Source: Chryseobacterium edaphi
GTDB lineage: Bacteria; Bacteroidota; Bacteroidia; Flavobacteriales; Weeksellaceae
Direction of reading: 5' to 3'
Assembly (NCBI RefSeq): GCF_025628985.1
Contig: NZ_JAOTEM010000003.1
Location: 62,001-126,000, forward strand
DNA: 64,000 nt
Shown here: piece by piece, positions 52,132-61,212 of the stretch
Numbering within the stretch: the stretch's first letter is position 1
Layout of the letters: every line of letters starts with the position of its first letter
The notes under the pieces: generated by a model
The model's database searches: none
What the model was told of the DNA's origin: nothing
Seen by the model: only the letters and a program-made list of their open reading frames with translations
Program-made: the position numbers and the translations under genes

Positions 52132-55100
52132 ATGTTAAAAAAATTCATAGATAGACCGGTACTTTCTACGGTTATCTCCATTATACTATTGCTGTTGGGA
52201 GCGATGTCGGTTTTTAACCTGCCGATAACGCTGTTTCCCGATATTGCACCGCCGAGCGTTCAGGTGACGGCATTTTATCCGGGAGCAAATGCAGAAGTTG
52301 TTGCCCGTTCCGTGGCCGTTCCAATTGAGGAAGCGGTGAACGGTGTTGAGAACATGACGTACATGACTTCCAACTCAAGTAACGACGGATCCATGACTTT
52401 GAGTGTGTTTTTCAAACAGGGTTCAGATCCGGATAACGCAGCGGTGAATGTTCAAAACCGTGTTTCCAAAGCGATGAGTCAGCTTCCGCAGGAGGTTGTA
52501 CAGGCGGGAATTTCCACGCAGAAAGTTCAGAACAGTATGATTATGTTTATGGGATTATCAAGTGAAGATCCGAAACAATACGATGAACTTTTCCTGCAGA
52601 ATTATTTGAAAATCAACGTCATTCCTCAAATACAGCGTATTCCGGGTGTTGCGCAGGCACAGGTTTTCGGAACGAGAGATTATTCCATGAGACTTTGGCT
52701 GAAGCCAGACCGTTTGGCTGCCAACAATCTTTCTCCACAGGAAGTTCTGGCAGCGGTAAAAGATCACAATCTTGAAGCTGCTCCTGGTCGTTTAGGACAG
52801 GGAAGCAAGGAAACTTACGAATATATTCTAAAATATAAAGGTAAATTAAACAAAAATGCAGACTACGAAAACATTGCAATCAAATCAAACAGTGACGGTT
52901 CGTTTTTAAGATTAAAAGATGTTGCAAGAGTAGAATTCGGTTCTTACACCTACACCGCAGCCAACAGAATGGACGGTAAACCTGTCGCAGGTTTTGCCAT
53001 TTTACAGACAGCAGGTTCAAATGCAAATGAAATCTTAACTGCTATTGAAAAGCAGATTGAAGAAATGAAAACTACCTTACCTAAAGGAGTTGAGCCTATC
53101 ATCATGTACAATTCGAAAGACTTTTTGGATGCGTCAATTCATCAGGTTGTAGAAACACTGGTCATTGCATTTATTCTCGTTTTTATTGTGGTGTATATTT
53201 TTCTTCAGGATTTCAGGTCTACATTAATTCCAGCGATTGCAGTTCCGGTGGCGATTGTCGGCACATTTTTCTTCCTGCAGATGTTTGGTTTCAGTATCAA
53301 CATGTTGACATTGTTTGCATTGGTTTTAGCCATCGGAATTGTGGTGGATGACGCGATTGTCGTTGTGGAAGCCGTCCATTCAAAAATGGAACAGACAGGA
53401 ATGCCGGTCGAGCAGGCAACCACAAACTCAATGAGCGAAATTTCAGGAGCGATTATTTCGATTACGCTGGTGATGTGTGCGGTGTTTATTCCGGTTGGTT
53501 TTATGCAGGGTCCGGCGGGAGTTTTCTACAGACAGTTTGCCTTTACTTTGGTGATCGCAATTTTGATTTCAGCCGTTAATGCATTGACTTTAAGTCCGGC
53601 GTTATGTGCTTTATTATTAAATGATCCTCAGGGAGAACACAGCGAACATGGTCAGAAAAAAGGTTTTGGAGCGAAGTTTTTCAATGCTTTCAACAAAAGC
53701 TTTAATAACATGACCAGAAAATACATTTACAGCCTTAAATTTTTAATTAAAAATAAATGGGTTGCCGTTACAGGTCTTGCATTGATCACAGCGGCAAGTG
53801 TTTTCTTAATCAATAAAGCGCCGACAGGATTTATTCCAACAGAAGATCAGGGGTTTGTTCTGTATGCAGTAAATACGCCTCCTGGAAGTTCATTGGACAG
53901 AACCCACAGAGCCACAGAGCAGATTGATAAAATAATCAATGGTGAGAAAGCCAAAAATCACCTTTGGGTAGCCGACGGAATGAATTTTATCAGTAATTCA
54001 AACGCATCACCTTATGCTGCAGGTTTTATTAAGCTTAAAGACTTTGAAGACCGTGGCGAAGTAAAAGATCCCGACCAGATTGCAGCAGCCCTGACAGGAA
54101 AAGTAGCTCAGGTAAAAGACGCCAACGCATTCTTCTTCAACTTCCCGACAGTACAGGGTTTTGGTAACGTTTCAGGGTTTGAATTTATGCTTCAGGATAA
54201 AACGAACGGCTCTTTTGAACAGTTGGGAACCACTACTCAGACATTTATCGGAGAATTGATGAAACGTCCTGAAATTGCTTTTGCCTTTACAACGTACGCA
54301 GCAGGAAATCCTCAGTACACGATTGATGTGGATACAGATAAAGCCAATCAGCTCGGAGTTTCTGTAACTGAATTGATGCAGACCATGCAGATTTATTATG
54401 GAAGCAGCTTCGTTTCAGATTTCAACAGATTTGGGAAATACTACAGAGTAATGGCTCAGGCAGATATTGCTTACCGTAACGATGCAGATTCAATGGAAGG
54501 AATTTATGTTAAAAATAAAACCGGAGAAATGGTTCCTGTAAAGACTCTGGTTACTTTAAAAAGAACTTTCGGACCGGAAACGGTTTCAAGAAACAACTTA
54601 TTCAACGCCGTGACCATCAACGGAACTCCGAAACCTGGTTACAGTACCGGTGACGCGATCAAAGCGGTAGAAGAAGTTGCCCAAAAATCACTTCCTCGTG
54701 GATACGGTTATGAATGGACAGGAATTACCCGTGAAGAAATCAAAACCGGCGGACAGACTGCTTTTGTATTTATGCTAAGTATTTTGTTTGTGTATTTCTT
54801 ACTGGCTGCTCAGTATGAAAGTTATATCCTTCCGTTTGCTGTTATTTTGACCATTCCAACAGGGATTTTCGGAGTATTTGCTTTCACAGGATTGGCTGGA
54901 ATTGATAATAACATTTACGTTCAGGTTGGTTTAATCATGCTCGTCGGATTGTTAGCGAAAAATGCGATTCTGATTGTCGAGTTTGCTGTTCAAAGAAGAA
55001 AAGCAGGAAAATCATTGATTGAATCTGCTCTACAGGCTTCAAGATTACGTTTGAGACCAATTCTGATGACTTCATTTGCTTTCATTATCGGTATGCTTCC

Positions 55101-55314
55101 ATTGGTTTGGACGCAAGGTGCCGCAGCAAAAGGAAATCACTCTATCGGAATCAGTACCGTTGGTGGAATGTTTACAGGAGTTGTTTTCGGGATTTTCATC
55201 ATTCCGGTGATGTACGTCATCTTCCAGTATTTACATGAAAAAATGCCGAGCAGAAAGACTAAAAGAATTCAAAGACAAAAACTGGAAGAGGAACTTTTAG
55301 CATCAGCACATTAA
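52132..55314 (+). CDS. RND efflux permease (AcrB/HAE1 type)
   Basis: Proton-driven inner-membrane drug exporter. The 1060-residue protein has the HAE1 layout: TM1 (MLKKFIDRPVLSTVISIILLLLGAMSVFNLPI), a large porter domain, TM2-6 with the proton-relay pair in AIGIVVDDAIVVVEAVH, a second porter domain (TAPTGFIPTEDQGFVLY-like start) and TM8-12 (QVGLIMLVGLLAKNAILIVEFA). It probably expels hydrophobic drugs or detergents. Codon use here is slightly more GC-rich than in neighbours, though not enough to claim transfer. Confidence 0.96.
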   Translation: MLKKFIDRPVLSTVISIILLLLGAMSVFNLPITLFPDIAPPSVQVTAFYPGANAEVVARSVAVPIEEAVNGVENMTYMTSNSSNDGSMTLSVFFKQGSDPDNAAVNVQNRVSKAMSQLPQEVVQAGISTQKVQNSMIMFMGLSSEDPKQYDELFLQNYLKINVIPQIQRIPGVAQAQVFGTRDYSMRLWLKPDRLAANNLSPQEVLAAVKDHNLEAAPGRLGQGSKETYEYILKYKGKLNKNADYENIAIKSNSDGSFLRLKDVARVEFGSYTYTAANRMDGKPVAGFAILQTAGSNANEILTAIEKQIEEMKTTLPKGVEPIIMYNSKDFLDASIHQVVETLVIAFILVFIVVYIFLQDFRSTLIPAIAVPVAIVGTFFFLQMFGFSINMLTLFALVLAIGIVVDDAIVVVEAVHSKMEQTGMPVEQATTNSMSEISGAIISITLVMCAVFIPVGFMQGPAGVFYRQFAFTLVIAILISAVNALTLSPALCALLLNDPQGEHSEHGQKKGFGAKFFNAFNKSFNNMTRKYIYSLKFLIKNKWVAVTGLALITAASVFLINKAPTGFIPTEDQGFVLYAVNTPPGSSLDRTHRATEQIDKIINGEKAKNHLWVADGMNFISNSNASPYAAGFIKLKDFEDRGEVKDPDQIAAALTGKVAQVKDANAFFFNFPTVQGFGNVSGFEFMLQDKTNGSFEQLGTTTQTFIGELMKRPEIAFAFTTYAAGNPQYTIDVDTDKANQLGVSVTELMQTMQIYYGSSFVSDFNRFGKYYRVMAQADIAYRNDADSMEGIYVKNKTGEMVPVKTLVTLKRTFGPETVSRNNLFNAVTINGTPKPGYSTGDAIKAVEEVAQKSLPRGYGYEWTGITREEIKTGGQTAFVFMLSILFVYFLLAAQYESYILPFAVILTIPTGIFGVFAFTGLAGIDNNIYVQVGLIMLVGLLAKNAILIVEFAVQRRKAGKSLIESALQASRLRLRPILMTSFAFIIGMLPLVWTQGAAAKGNHSIGISTVGGMFTGVVFGIFIIPVMYVIFQYLHEKMPSRKTKRIQRQKLEEELLASAH

Positions 55315-55545
55315 TAATAAATGATTAACAAAACTTTGAGAATGTTTTAACCACAAAAGTCACAAAAGATTGCACAATTACTATAAGTTAAAATGTTTGA
55401 AAACAAAAGACCAAATAAGTTTTTAAAAGCAAACATCTGTGTAAATCTGTGAGATCTGTGGGAAAGTAAAAGCAAAATATTTTCTCCTGTTATAGACAGT
55501 TTTGCTTACACTCAAAGTTTTGTGATCAATTTAAATATCCTATTT
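55315..55545. other. spacer with short CTGTG-type repeats
   Basis: A 231-base gap within the efflux operon. It holds the decamer-like series ATCTGTGTAAATCTGTGAGATCTGTGGG (about 55435-55462) and CACAAAAGTCACAAAAG (55353-55369). I see no promoter match, terminator or ORF in it. Confidence 0.5.
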
Positions 55546-56958
55546 ATGAAACGAGTAAAAAATATAATTATCGCTTTTGGGATTGCATTAGGTGCCGTCT
55601 CCTGTGTGCCGAAACTGGCCTATCAGGAAACGAAACCCGAACTTCCCGAAACTTTCAAATACACCGCAACCGCCGACACAGCAAGTGTTGCCAACCTTCA
55701 GTGGAAACAGTTTTTCAATGATCCGATTTTACAGGATTTGATTGAAAAAGGAATTAAAAATAATTACGATTTACAGATTGCCTTAAAACAGGTTGCTTCC
55801 TCACAGGAAAGGCTGAAGCAGGCAAAATATCTTCAGTATCCTGATATTGGTTTCGGAGTTTCTGCGCAGATTTCAAAACCTTCTAAGAACAGTATGAATG
55901 GGCAGAGCTTAAATTTATTTTTAGGTCAGAGTCATGTTGAAGATTATAATGCAGCATTCAATTTATCCTGGGAAGCTGATATTTGGGGTAAAATAAAAAA
56001 CCAGCAGGAAGTTTCAAAAATGCAGTATCTGCAGACTTATGAAGCGACTAAAGCAATTCAGACACAGGTAGTTGCGGCGATTGCTCAGGGTTATTACAAT
56101 CTGTTGATGCTCGACAAACAGCTGCAGATTGCAAAATCAAATTTAGAATTAAGCGCCAACACGCTTTCTCTCACAGAAAAATTGTGGCAAAGCGGTGATA
56201 CGACTTCATTGGGAGTTCAGCAGGCAACCGCTCAAAAGCAATCAACAGAACTCTTGATTACTCAACTGGAACAGAATATCGCGATTCAGGAAAATGCGCT
56301 GAGTATTTTGGTTGGTGAAAATCCAGATAAAGTAGACAGAACCATTGAAATGTCTGACACTTCATTGCCACAGGATATTTCCGCCGGACTTCCGGCTGCG
56401 ATGGTGAGTCGCCGTCCCGATGTCCGTCAGCAGGAATTGGTTTTATTGGAATCCAATTCAATCGTAGGAATTGCTCAGGCAAACATGTATCCTTCATTGA
56501 AAATTACAGCTGCCGGTGGCGTAAATTCTTTTAAAATTGACAACTGGTTTTCAATTCCGGCTTCATTGTTCGGTTCTGTTTTAGGAGGATTGACTCAGCC
56601 TATTTTCCAGAAAAGACAGTTAAAAACAGATTTAAATGTTGCTAAAATTCAAAGAGAGAAAAACGTTTTGGCGTTCCGTCAGTCTGTTTTGAATGCAGTA
56701 GGCGAAGTTTCTGATGCACTGGTTTCCAACGAAAGCTTAAAAGTTCAGGAACAAAAAGCCAGCGAACAGGTAACAACATTAAAAAATGGAATTAAAAGTG
56801 CCGAAATGCTGTACAAAGGCGGTATGGCCAATTACTTAGAAGTGATTACCGCTCAGGGTAATTCTTTACAGGCTGAACTGAATCTTGCGTCTGTAAAAAG
56901 ACAGAGATTAAGCAGCATTGTCGATTTGTACAGAGCTTTAGGTGGCGGATGGAAGTAG
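55546..56958 (+). CDS. RND efflux outer membrane channel (OprM/TolC type), lipoprotein
   Basis: The 470-residue protein has a lipoprotein signal (LGAVSC, Cys20) and two outer-membrane-efflux repeats (about 60-250 and 270-465). Typical segments are FNLSWEADIWGKIKNQQEVS, SLTEKLWQSGDTTSLGVQQA, LPAAMVSRRPDVRQQE and EMLYKGGMANYLEVITAQG. It completes the tripartite pump with the two preceding genes. The ATG at 55546 is chosen over one 8 codons upstream because it begins the signal sequence. Confidence 0.95.
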   Translation: MKRVKNIIIAFGIALGAVSCVPKLAYQETKPELPETFKYTATADTASVANLQWKQFFNDPILQDLIEKGIKNNYDLQIALKQVASSQERLKQAKYLQYPDIGFGVSAQISKPSKNSMNGQSLNLFLGQSHVEDYNAAFNLSWEADIWGKIKNQQEVSKMQYLQTYEATKAIQTQVVAAIAQGYYNLLMLDKQLQIAKSNLELSANTLSLTEKLWQSGDTTSLGVQQATAQKQSTELLITQLEQNIAIQENALSILVGENPDKVDRTIEMSDTSLPQDISAGLPAAMVSRRPDVRQQELVLLESNSIVGIAQANMYPSLKITAAGGVNSFKIDNWFSIPASLFGSVLGGLTQPIFQKRQLKTDLNVAKIQREKNVLAFRQSVLNAVGEVSDALVSNESLKVQEQKASEQVTTLKNGIKSAEMLYKGGMANYLEVITAQGNSLQAELNLASVKRQRLSSIVDLYRALGGGWK

Positions 56959-56981
56959 TAAATTAATTATATTGTTTGAAG

Positions 56982-57007
56982 TGCGGTCTCAAGGGATCGC
57001 ATTTTTT
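56982..57007 (+). terminator. terminator of the RND efflux operon
   Basis: TGCGGTC / GATCGCA (one G-U pair) over a six-base loop, then TTTTTT. It lies 23 bases past the channel stop. Confidence 0.75.
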
Positions 57008-57023
57008 GTTTGAATAAATTTTG

Positions 57024-57152
57024 AACCATTAAGGATTAATGAAGGAGTTAAGAAATATTAAGTTGAGCTACGCTTTTAGTTTCAATGCTTTTAAAAATCT
57101 ATTTGATTTTTTCTTAATTCAACTTAACTTCTTAATAAAAATCTTAATGGTT
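57024..57152. repeat. imperfect inverted repeat
   Basis: AACCATTAAGGATTAATGAAGG ... (57024-57066) and its inverse ... ATCTTAATGGTT (about 57113-57152) match over most of ~40 bases with small gaps. With 57191-57281 it fills the gene-free stretch 56959-57322. Confidence 0.6.
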
Positions 57153-57190
57153 AAAATTTAAACGCAAAGTTTTAATCAACAGATGTGTAA

Positions 57191-57281
57191 TTTTAAGAGG
57201 GAGCAAAGATTGGAACCAATAAATTGATTCTGACGAAGCAACTGCCTTAGGCGACTTGTCGCCACTCTTTGCTCCTTAAAA
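57191..57281. repeat. structured element closed by GGAGCAAAG/CTTTGCTCC
   Basis: Outer arms TTTTAAG-AG-GGAGCAAAG (57191-57208) and CTTTGCTCC-TTAAAA (57267-57281) pair. Inside are TTGG-AA-CCAA (57211-57220) and GGCGAC-TT-GTCGCC (57250-57263). Together they can fold as a closed multi-branch structure of about 90 nt. It could be a MITE-like remnant or a small RNA; I find no clear promoter. Confidence 0.55.
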
Positions 57282-57322
57282 ATGATACAGTTTTTAGGTA
57301 AATCTTTGCGATAAAATAAAAA

Positions 57323-58255
57323 TCAGATTGAAGTTTTAGAATCAAGATATTCAATCAACCCATTAAAATCTTCCTCCGAATAACCCACTTCTATATAATG
57401 AATATTATCCTCCTTTCTATACCAAGTCAGTTGGCGTTTCGCAAATCTTCTCGAGTTTTTCTTGATTTCAGAAACCGCAAAAGCCAAATCCCATTCACCA
57501 TCAAAATATTTAAAAAGCTCCGAATAACCGACCGTATTCAGTGACGCCAGATTTCTTCCTTCCTGAGATTTTCTTAATTCATCTAGATTTTTCGCCTCAT
57601 CGAGCAAGCCACTTTCCATCATTTTATCAACACGCAGATTGATTCTTTCGTAAACCGTTTCCCGGGGCGCTTCAATACCGATTCTTATTGTTTTGAACTT
57701 CCTCGGATTTTTGTCATGAGAAATATTTTCAGAATATGTTTTTCCGGTTTGCCAAATAACATCAATCGCCCGCAACAACCTTCTCTGATTGTGAATATCT
57801 ACGTTTTCGTAATATTCCGGATCTAAATCTTTCAGCATTTCCTGAAGTTTTTCAATTCCTTCAGTTTTCCAAATGTTTTCCAGTTTTTCCTGATTTTCTT
57901 CGTTAGCTTCAGGCAAATCATTTAATCCTTCAATCACTGCTTTCTCATACATCATACTTCCGCCAACCATAATGACAATATCGTATTTTTCAAAAAGCCG
58001 ATCCAATAATTCCAAAGAATCATGCTCAAACTGACCGATAGAATAATAATCTTTTACCGAAAGCTGTCCGATAAAATGATGTTTTGCCTGCGAAAGTTCA
58101 TCTTCCGAAGGTGCAGCCGTTCCGATTTTCATTTCACTGAAAAACTGTCGGGAATCACAGGAAATAATTTCTGTATTAAAATGCTTGGCAAGCTCAATAG
58201 CAAGTTTGGTTTTGCCAATTCCGGTGGTGCCTACAACTGAAATCAGGGTTTTCAT
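57323..58255 (-). CDS. miaA: tRNA dimethylallyltransferase
   Basis: Adds an isopentenyl group to A37 of tRNAs reading UNN codons. The 310-residue protein has the P-loop GTTGIGKTKLAIELA, the conserved SCDSRQFFSEMKIGTAAP and HHFIGQLSVKDYYSIGQF, and the C-terminal QLTWYRKE segment. The length is normal. It stands alone on the minus strand, divergent from yicC. Confidence 0.96.
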   Translation of the reverse strand: MKTLISVVGTTGIGKTKLAIELAKHFNTEIISCDSRQFFSEMKIGTAAPSEDELSQAKHHFIGQLSVKDYYSIGQFEHDSLELLDRLFEKYDIVIMVGGSMMYEKAVIEGLNDLPEANEENQEKLENIWKTEGIEKLQEMLKDLDPEYYENVDIHNQRRLLRAIDVIWQTGKTYSENISHDKNPRKFKTIRIGIEAPRETVYERINLRVDKMMESGLLDEAKNLDELRKSQEGRNLASLNTVGYSELFKYFDGEWDLAFAVSEIKKNSRRFAKRQLTWYRKEDNIHYIEVGYSEEDFNGLIEYLDSKTSI

Positions 58256-58371
58256 GGAATGATGGATGTTTGATGATAGATGTCTGAGTATGATGAATAA
58301 TTTGCAGCAAGAATCTCAAATTTCAAACCTCAAATTTCGAATCAATTTTTAAATGTGCTAAATTAAATGTT

Positions 58372-58379
58372 TATCTTTG
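58372..58379 (+). promoter_or_regulatory. -7 box before yicC
   Basis: A perfect TATCTTTG, 17 bases before the ATG at 58397. Confidence 0.6.
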
Positions 58380-58396
58380 TACGACAATAAAAAACT

Positions 58397-59254
58397 ATGA
58401 TTTTATCAATGACCGGCTTCGGTAGAGCCGAAGGTGTTTTTGAAGGAAAGAAAATTTCGATCGATATTAAATCACTGAACAGCAAGAGCTTTGATTTAAA
58501 CATCAAAATTCCTTTACGTTACAAAGAAAAAGAATTTGAAGTAAGAAAAATTCTGAACGATAGAATCATCCGCGGAAAGGTAGATTGCTATATCAATATT
58601 GAGAATCTTGAAGAAACGAATGATGTGAAAATCAACAGAAGTCTGATCGATTCTTACATGAATGAGCTTAAAAATATCGCTTCTGACGGACCGGATTTTG
58701 AATATCTTAAAATGGCAGTTAGACTTCCTGATGCGATCACTTCAAGACCAGACGAATTAACTGAAGGTGAATGGGAAGCTTTGGCGAAAATCGTAAACAA
58801 TGCGGTAGATAAGTTTCAGGATTTCAGAAAAACTGAAGGGAAAATTCTTCATGAAGAACTGGAAAGAAACATCAGAAATATTGATAAATCTCTGGCAGAA
58901 GTTGTTCCTTATGAGCAGGTGAGAATTGATGCTGTGAAAGAACGTTACATGAAAACTTTAAAAGAGTTTGAGAACGTTGACGAAACAAGATTCTATCAGG
59001 AAATGGCTTATTTTACTGAAAAATTAGATATTCAGGAAGAAAAAGTGAGACTTTCACAACATCTGAAATACTATTCTGAAGTAATGGAAAATGAAGATTT
59101 TAACGGAAAAAAACTAGGTTTTATTTCGCAGGAAATCGGAAGAGAAATCAACACTTTAGGTTCAAAAGCCAATCACGCTGAGATTCAGAAATTAGTCGTG
59201 ATGATGAAAGATGATTTGGAAAAAATTAAAGAGCAAACATTAAACGTACTTTAA
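58397..59254 (+). CDS. yicC: YicC/YloC family endoribonuclease
   Basis: A 285-residue protein with the YicC N-terminal domain (start MILSMTGFGRAEG, SLNSKSFDLNIKIP) and the C-terminal DUF1732 domain (LDIQEEKVRLSQHLKYYSEVM, GKKLGFISQEIGREINTLGSKANHAEIQ). Members are RNases linked to sRNA turnover in E. coli. gmk follows, the common YicC-Gmk pairing. Confidence 0.94.
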   Translation: MILSMTGFGRAEGVFEGKKISIDIKSLNSKSFDLNIKIPLRYKEKEFEVRKILNDRIIRGKVDCYINIENLEETNDVKINRSLIDSYMNELKNIASDGPDFEYLKMAVRLPDAITSRPDELTEGEWEALAKIVNNAVDKFQDFRKTEGKILHEELERNIRNIDKSLAEVVPYEQVRIDAVKERYMKTLKEFENVDETRFYQEMAYFTEKLDIQEEKVRLSQHLKYYSEVMENEDFNGKKLGFISQEIGREINTLGSKANHAEIQKLVVMMKDDLEKIKEQTLNVL

Positions 59255-59316
59255 ATTCAAGGTTCAAGGTTTAAAATTCAAGTCTAACCAACTTTGGATT
59301 TTACAGTTTGAGATGA

Positions 59317-59343
59317 ATTTTAAATTTTAAATTTTAAATTTTG
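59317..59343. repeat. 7-bp repeat ATTTTAA, 3 copies plus partial, running into the gmk start
   Basis: Perfect units at 59317, 59324 and 59331; a partial fourth (ATTTT) ends in the G of the TTG start codon. One unit supplies an in-frame TAA directly before gmk. Confidence 0.85.
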
Positions 59344-59907
59344 AATCAAAGAGTTATCATATTTTCAGCGCCGTCGGGAAGCGGGAAGACAACATTGGTA
59401 AAACATTCTCTGGAGGCGATTCCGGAACTGGAGTTTTCCATTTCTTGCACGACGAGACAGCCGAGAGGAAGTGAAATTCATGCCATTGATTATCACTTTA
59501 TTTCGCCGGATGAATTCAGACAGAAAATTGCTGAAGAAGCTTTTGTGGAATTTGAAGAAGTGTACACCGATAAATATTACGGAACTCTGAAATCTGAGGT
59601 CGAAAAGATCTGGAATCAGGGAAAAGTTGTTATTTTTGATGTAGACGTAAAAGGCGGAATTTCATTAAAAAAATATTTTGGTGAAAAAGCATTGTCCATT
59701 TTCATTGAACCACCTTCGATTGCCGAGTTGGAACGGAGATTGATTTCAAGAAACACCGATGATGCCGAAACCATCAAAACCCGCGTGGAAAAAGCCGAAG
59801 AAGAGCTTACCTACGCAATAGAATTTGACCAGATCGTCATCAACAGCGATTTGAATCAAGCAAAAATAGAAATAGAAAGTTTAATAAAAAGTTTTATTGG
59901 AAAGTAA
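59341..59907 (+). CDS. gmk: guanylate kinase
   Basis: Phosphorylates GMP to GDP. The 188-residue protein has the P-loop SAPSGSGKTTLV (about 9-20), the GMP-binding SCTTRQPRGSE and YHFISPDEF, and EFEEVYTDKYYGT. The start is TTG at 59341: an in-frame TAA ends at 59337, the only other codon between is ATT, and the P-loop lies too close to the next ATG. It follows yicC by 86 bases of low-complexity sequence. Confidence 0.93.
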   Translation: MNQRVIIFSAPSGSGKTTLVKHSLEAIPELEFSISCTTRQPRGSEIHAIDYHFISPDEFRQKIAEEAFVEFEEVYTDKYYGTLKSEVEKIWNQGKVVIFDVDVKGGISLKKYFGEKALSIFIEPPSIAELERRLISRNTDDAETIKTRVEKAEEELTYAIEFDQIVINSDLNQAKIEIESLIKSFIGK

Positions 59908-60024
59908 AGACTGGAAGTTGGAAGAAGGATGATGGAAGTTTGATTCGTTAAAAAAACAAATTCAATCACAACTAACCTCTTATTTCTTACTTTTAATTTT
60001 GATAAAATAAAAACACAGGTCGAC

Positions 60025-61044
60025 ATGAGCACCGAAACATTAGAAAAAGCTAAATCTACACTTCCTGTAAAAGGATTTTTAGATTTAAAAGATATTGCAA
60101 TTCCTCAAGGAGAAGATTTAGTAAAAGCCATTCTCCAACTGAAAGAAGAAAAAAATGCCGTCATTTTAGCGCATTATTACCAACCTGGAGAGATTCAGGA
60201 TATTGCTGATTTCTTGGGAGATTCTCTTCAATTGGCAAGACAGGCAAAAGATACCGACGCCGACATGATTGTATTCTGCGGAGTACATTTTATGGCTGAA
60301 GCTGCAAAAATCCTGAATCCGACGAAGAAAGTTGTTCTTCCAGATACAATGGCTGGATGTTCTTTGGCAGACGGATGTTCTGGTGAAGGTTTGAGAAAAA
60401 TGCGTGAGCAGCATCCAAACGCTTTAATCGCAACGTACATCAACTGTAACGCCGAAACGAAGGCAGAAAGCGACATCATTGTAACCAGTTCAAACGCTGA
60501 AACTGTAATTGAAGCTTTGCCAACTGACAGACCGATTATTTTCGCTCCGGATAAAAATTTAGGAAGATATTTATCTAAAAAAACTGGTCGTGATATGATT
60601 CTTTGGGACGGAAGCTGCATTGTACACGAAGCTTTCTCTATGGAAAGAATCGCACAGCAATTGGCAGATAATCCTGATGCAAAAATGATTGCACACCCGG
60701 AAAGTGAAGAAGCAGTTTTAAAATTGGCTCATTTCATAGGTTCGACGTCTGCTTTGTTGAATTTTGTTGAACAAGATGACTGTCAGAAATTCATTATCGC
60801 AACTGAGGAAGGAATTCTTCACGAAATGAGAAAGCGTGCACCACATAAAGAACTGATTCCTGCTTTGGTTTTCGACGAAAGCTGTAACTGCTCAGAATGT
60901 TTTTACATGAAGAGAAACACAATGGAAAAACTGTACCTGTGTATGAAATACGAACTTCCGGAAATCATCATTGAAGAAGAGCTTCGGTTGAGAGCACTGA
61001 AGCCGATTGAGGCAATGCTCGATCTTTCGAAAAGCATCAAATAA
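60025..61044 (+). CDS. nadA: quinolinate synthase
   Basis: 4Fe-4S enzyme that condenses iminoaspartate with dihydroxyacetone phosphate in NAD synthesis. The 339-residue protein has LAHYYQPGEIQDIADFLGDSL, FCGVHFMAEAAKIL (first cluster Cys), DGCSGEGL, and the C-terminal ESCNCSECFYMKRN that supplies another cluster cysteine. No nadB or nadC adjoins it. Confidence 0.96.
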   Translation: MSTETLEKAKSTLPVKGFLDLKDIAIPQGEDLVKAILQLKEEKNAVILAHYYQPGEIQDIADFLGDSLQLARQAKDTDADMIVFCGVHFMAEAAKILNPTKKVVLPDTMAGCSLADGCSGEGLRKMREQHPNALIATYINCNAETKAESDIIVTSSNAETVIEALPTDRPIIFAPDKNLGRYLSKKTGRDMILWDGSCIVHEAFSMERIAQQLADNPDAKMIAHPESEEAVLKLAHFIGSTSALLNFVEQDDCQKFIIATEEGILHEMRKRAPHKELIPALVFDESCNCSECFYMKRNTMEKLYLCMKYELPEIIIEEELRLRALKPIEAMLDLSKSIK

Positions 61045-61050
61045 ATTTCA

Positions 61051-61076
61051 AAGCGGGTTTTTTACTCGCTTTTTTA
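61051..61076 (+). terminator. terminator after nadA
   Basis: AAGCGGGT / ACTCGCTT (one G-T pair) over five Ts, followed by a T-run. It begins 6 bases past the stop. Confidence 0.8.
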
Positions 61077-61097
61077 ATTATAAATTTACCAGCCTGC

Positions 61098-61163
61098 TTT
61101 GTCATTCCGTAGGAATCTAGACAGAAATTTAAACTGTTTTGTTTAAATTTCTACAAATGACAA
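61098..61163. repeat. dispersed hairpin repeat, copy 3
   Basis: Opens TTTGTCATTCCGTAGGAATC and closes with AATGACAA (61156-61163), inverse to the start. The interior is a perfect 12-bp hairpin AGAAATTTAAAC / GTTTAAATTTCT (61123-61152). Same family as 3997 and 42711. Confidence 0.8.
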
Positions 61164-61212
61164 TTAATATGAATTACAGAAAAGCAGTTTGGGAATTTCA
61201 AATAAAAAAATC

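Noticed and set aside
52132..55314. Horizontal transfer of the RND permease
   Set aside because: The region is somewhat more GC-rich than its neighbours, but large conserved membrane pumps often are, and there are no mobile-element borders.
55435..55462. CTGTG repeats as a regulator binding site
   Set aside because: The copies are irregular, not palindromic, and not next to a promoter; they look like drifting low-complexity sequence.
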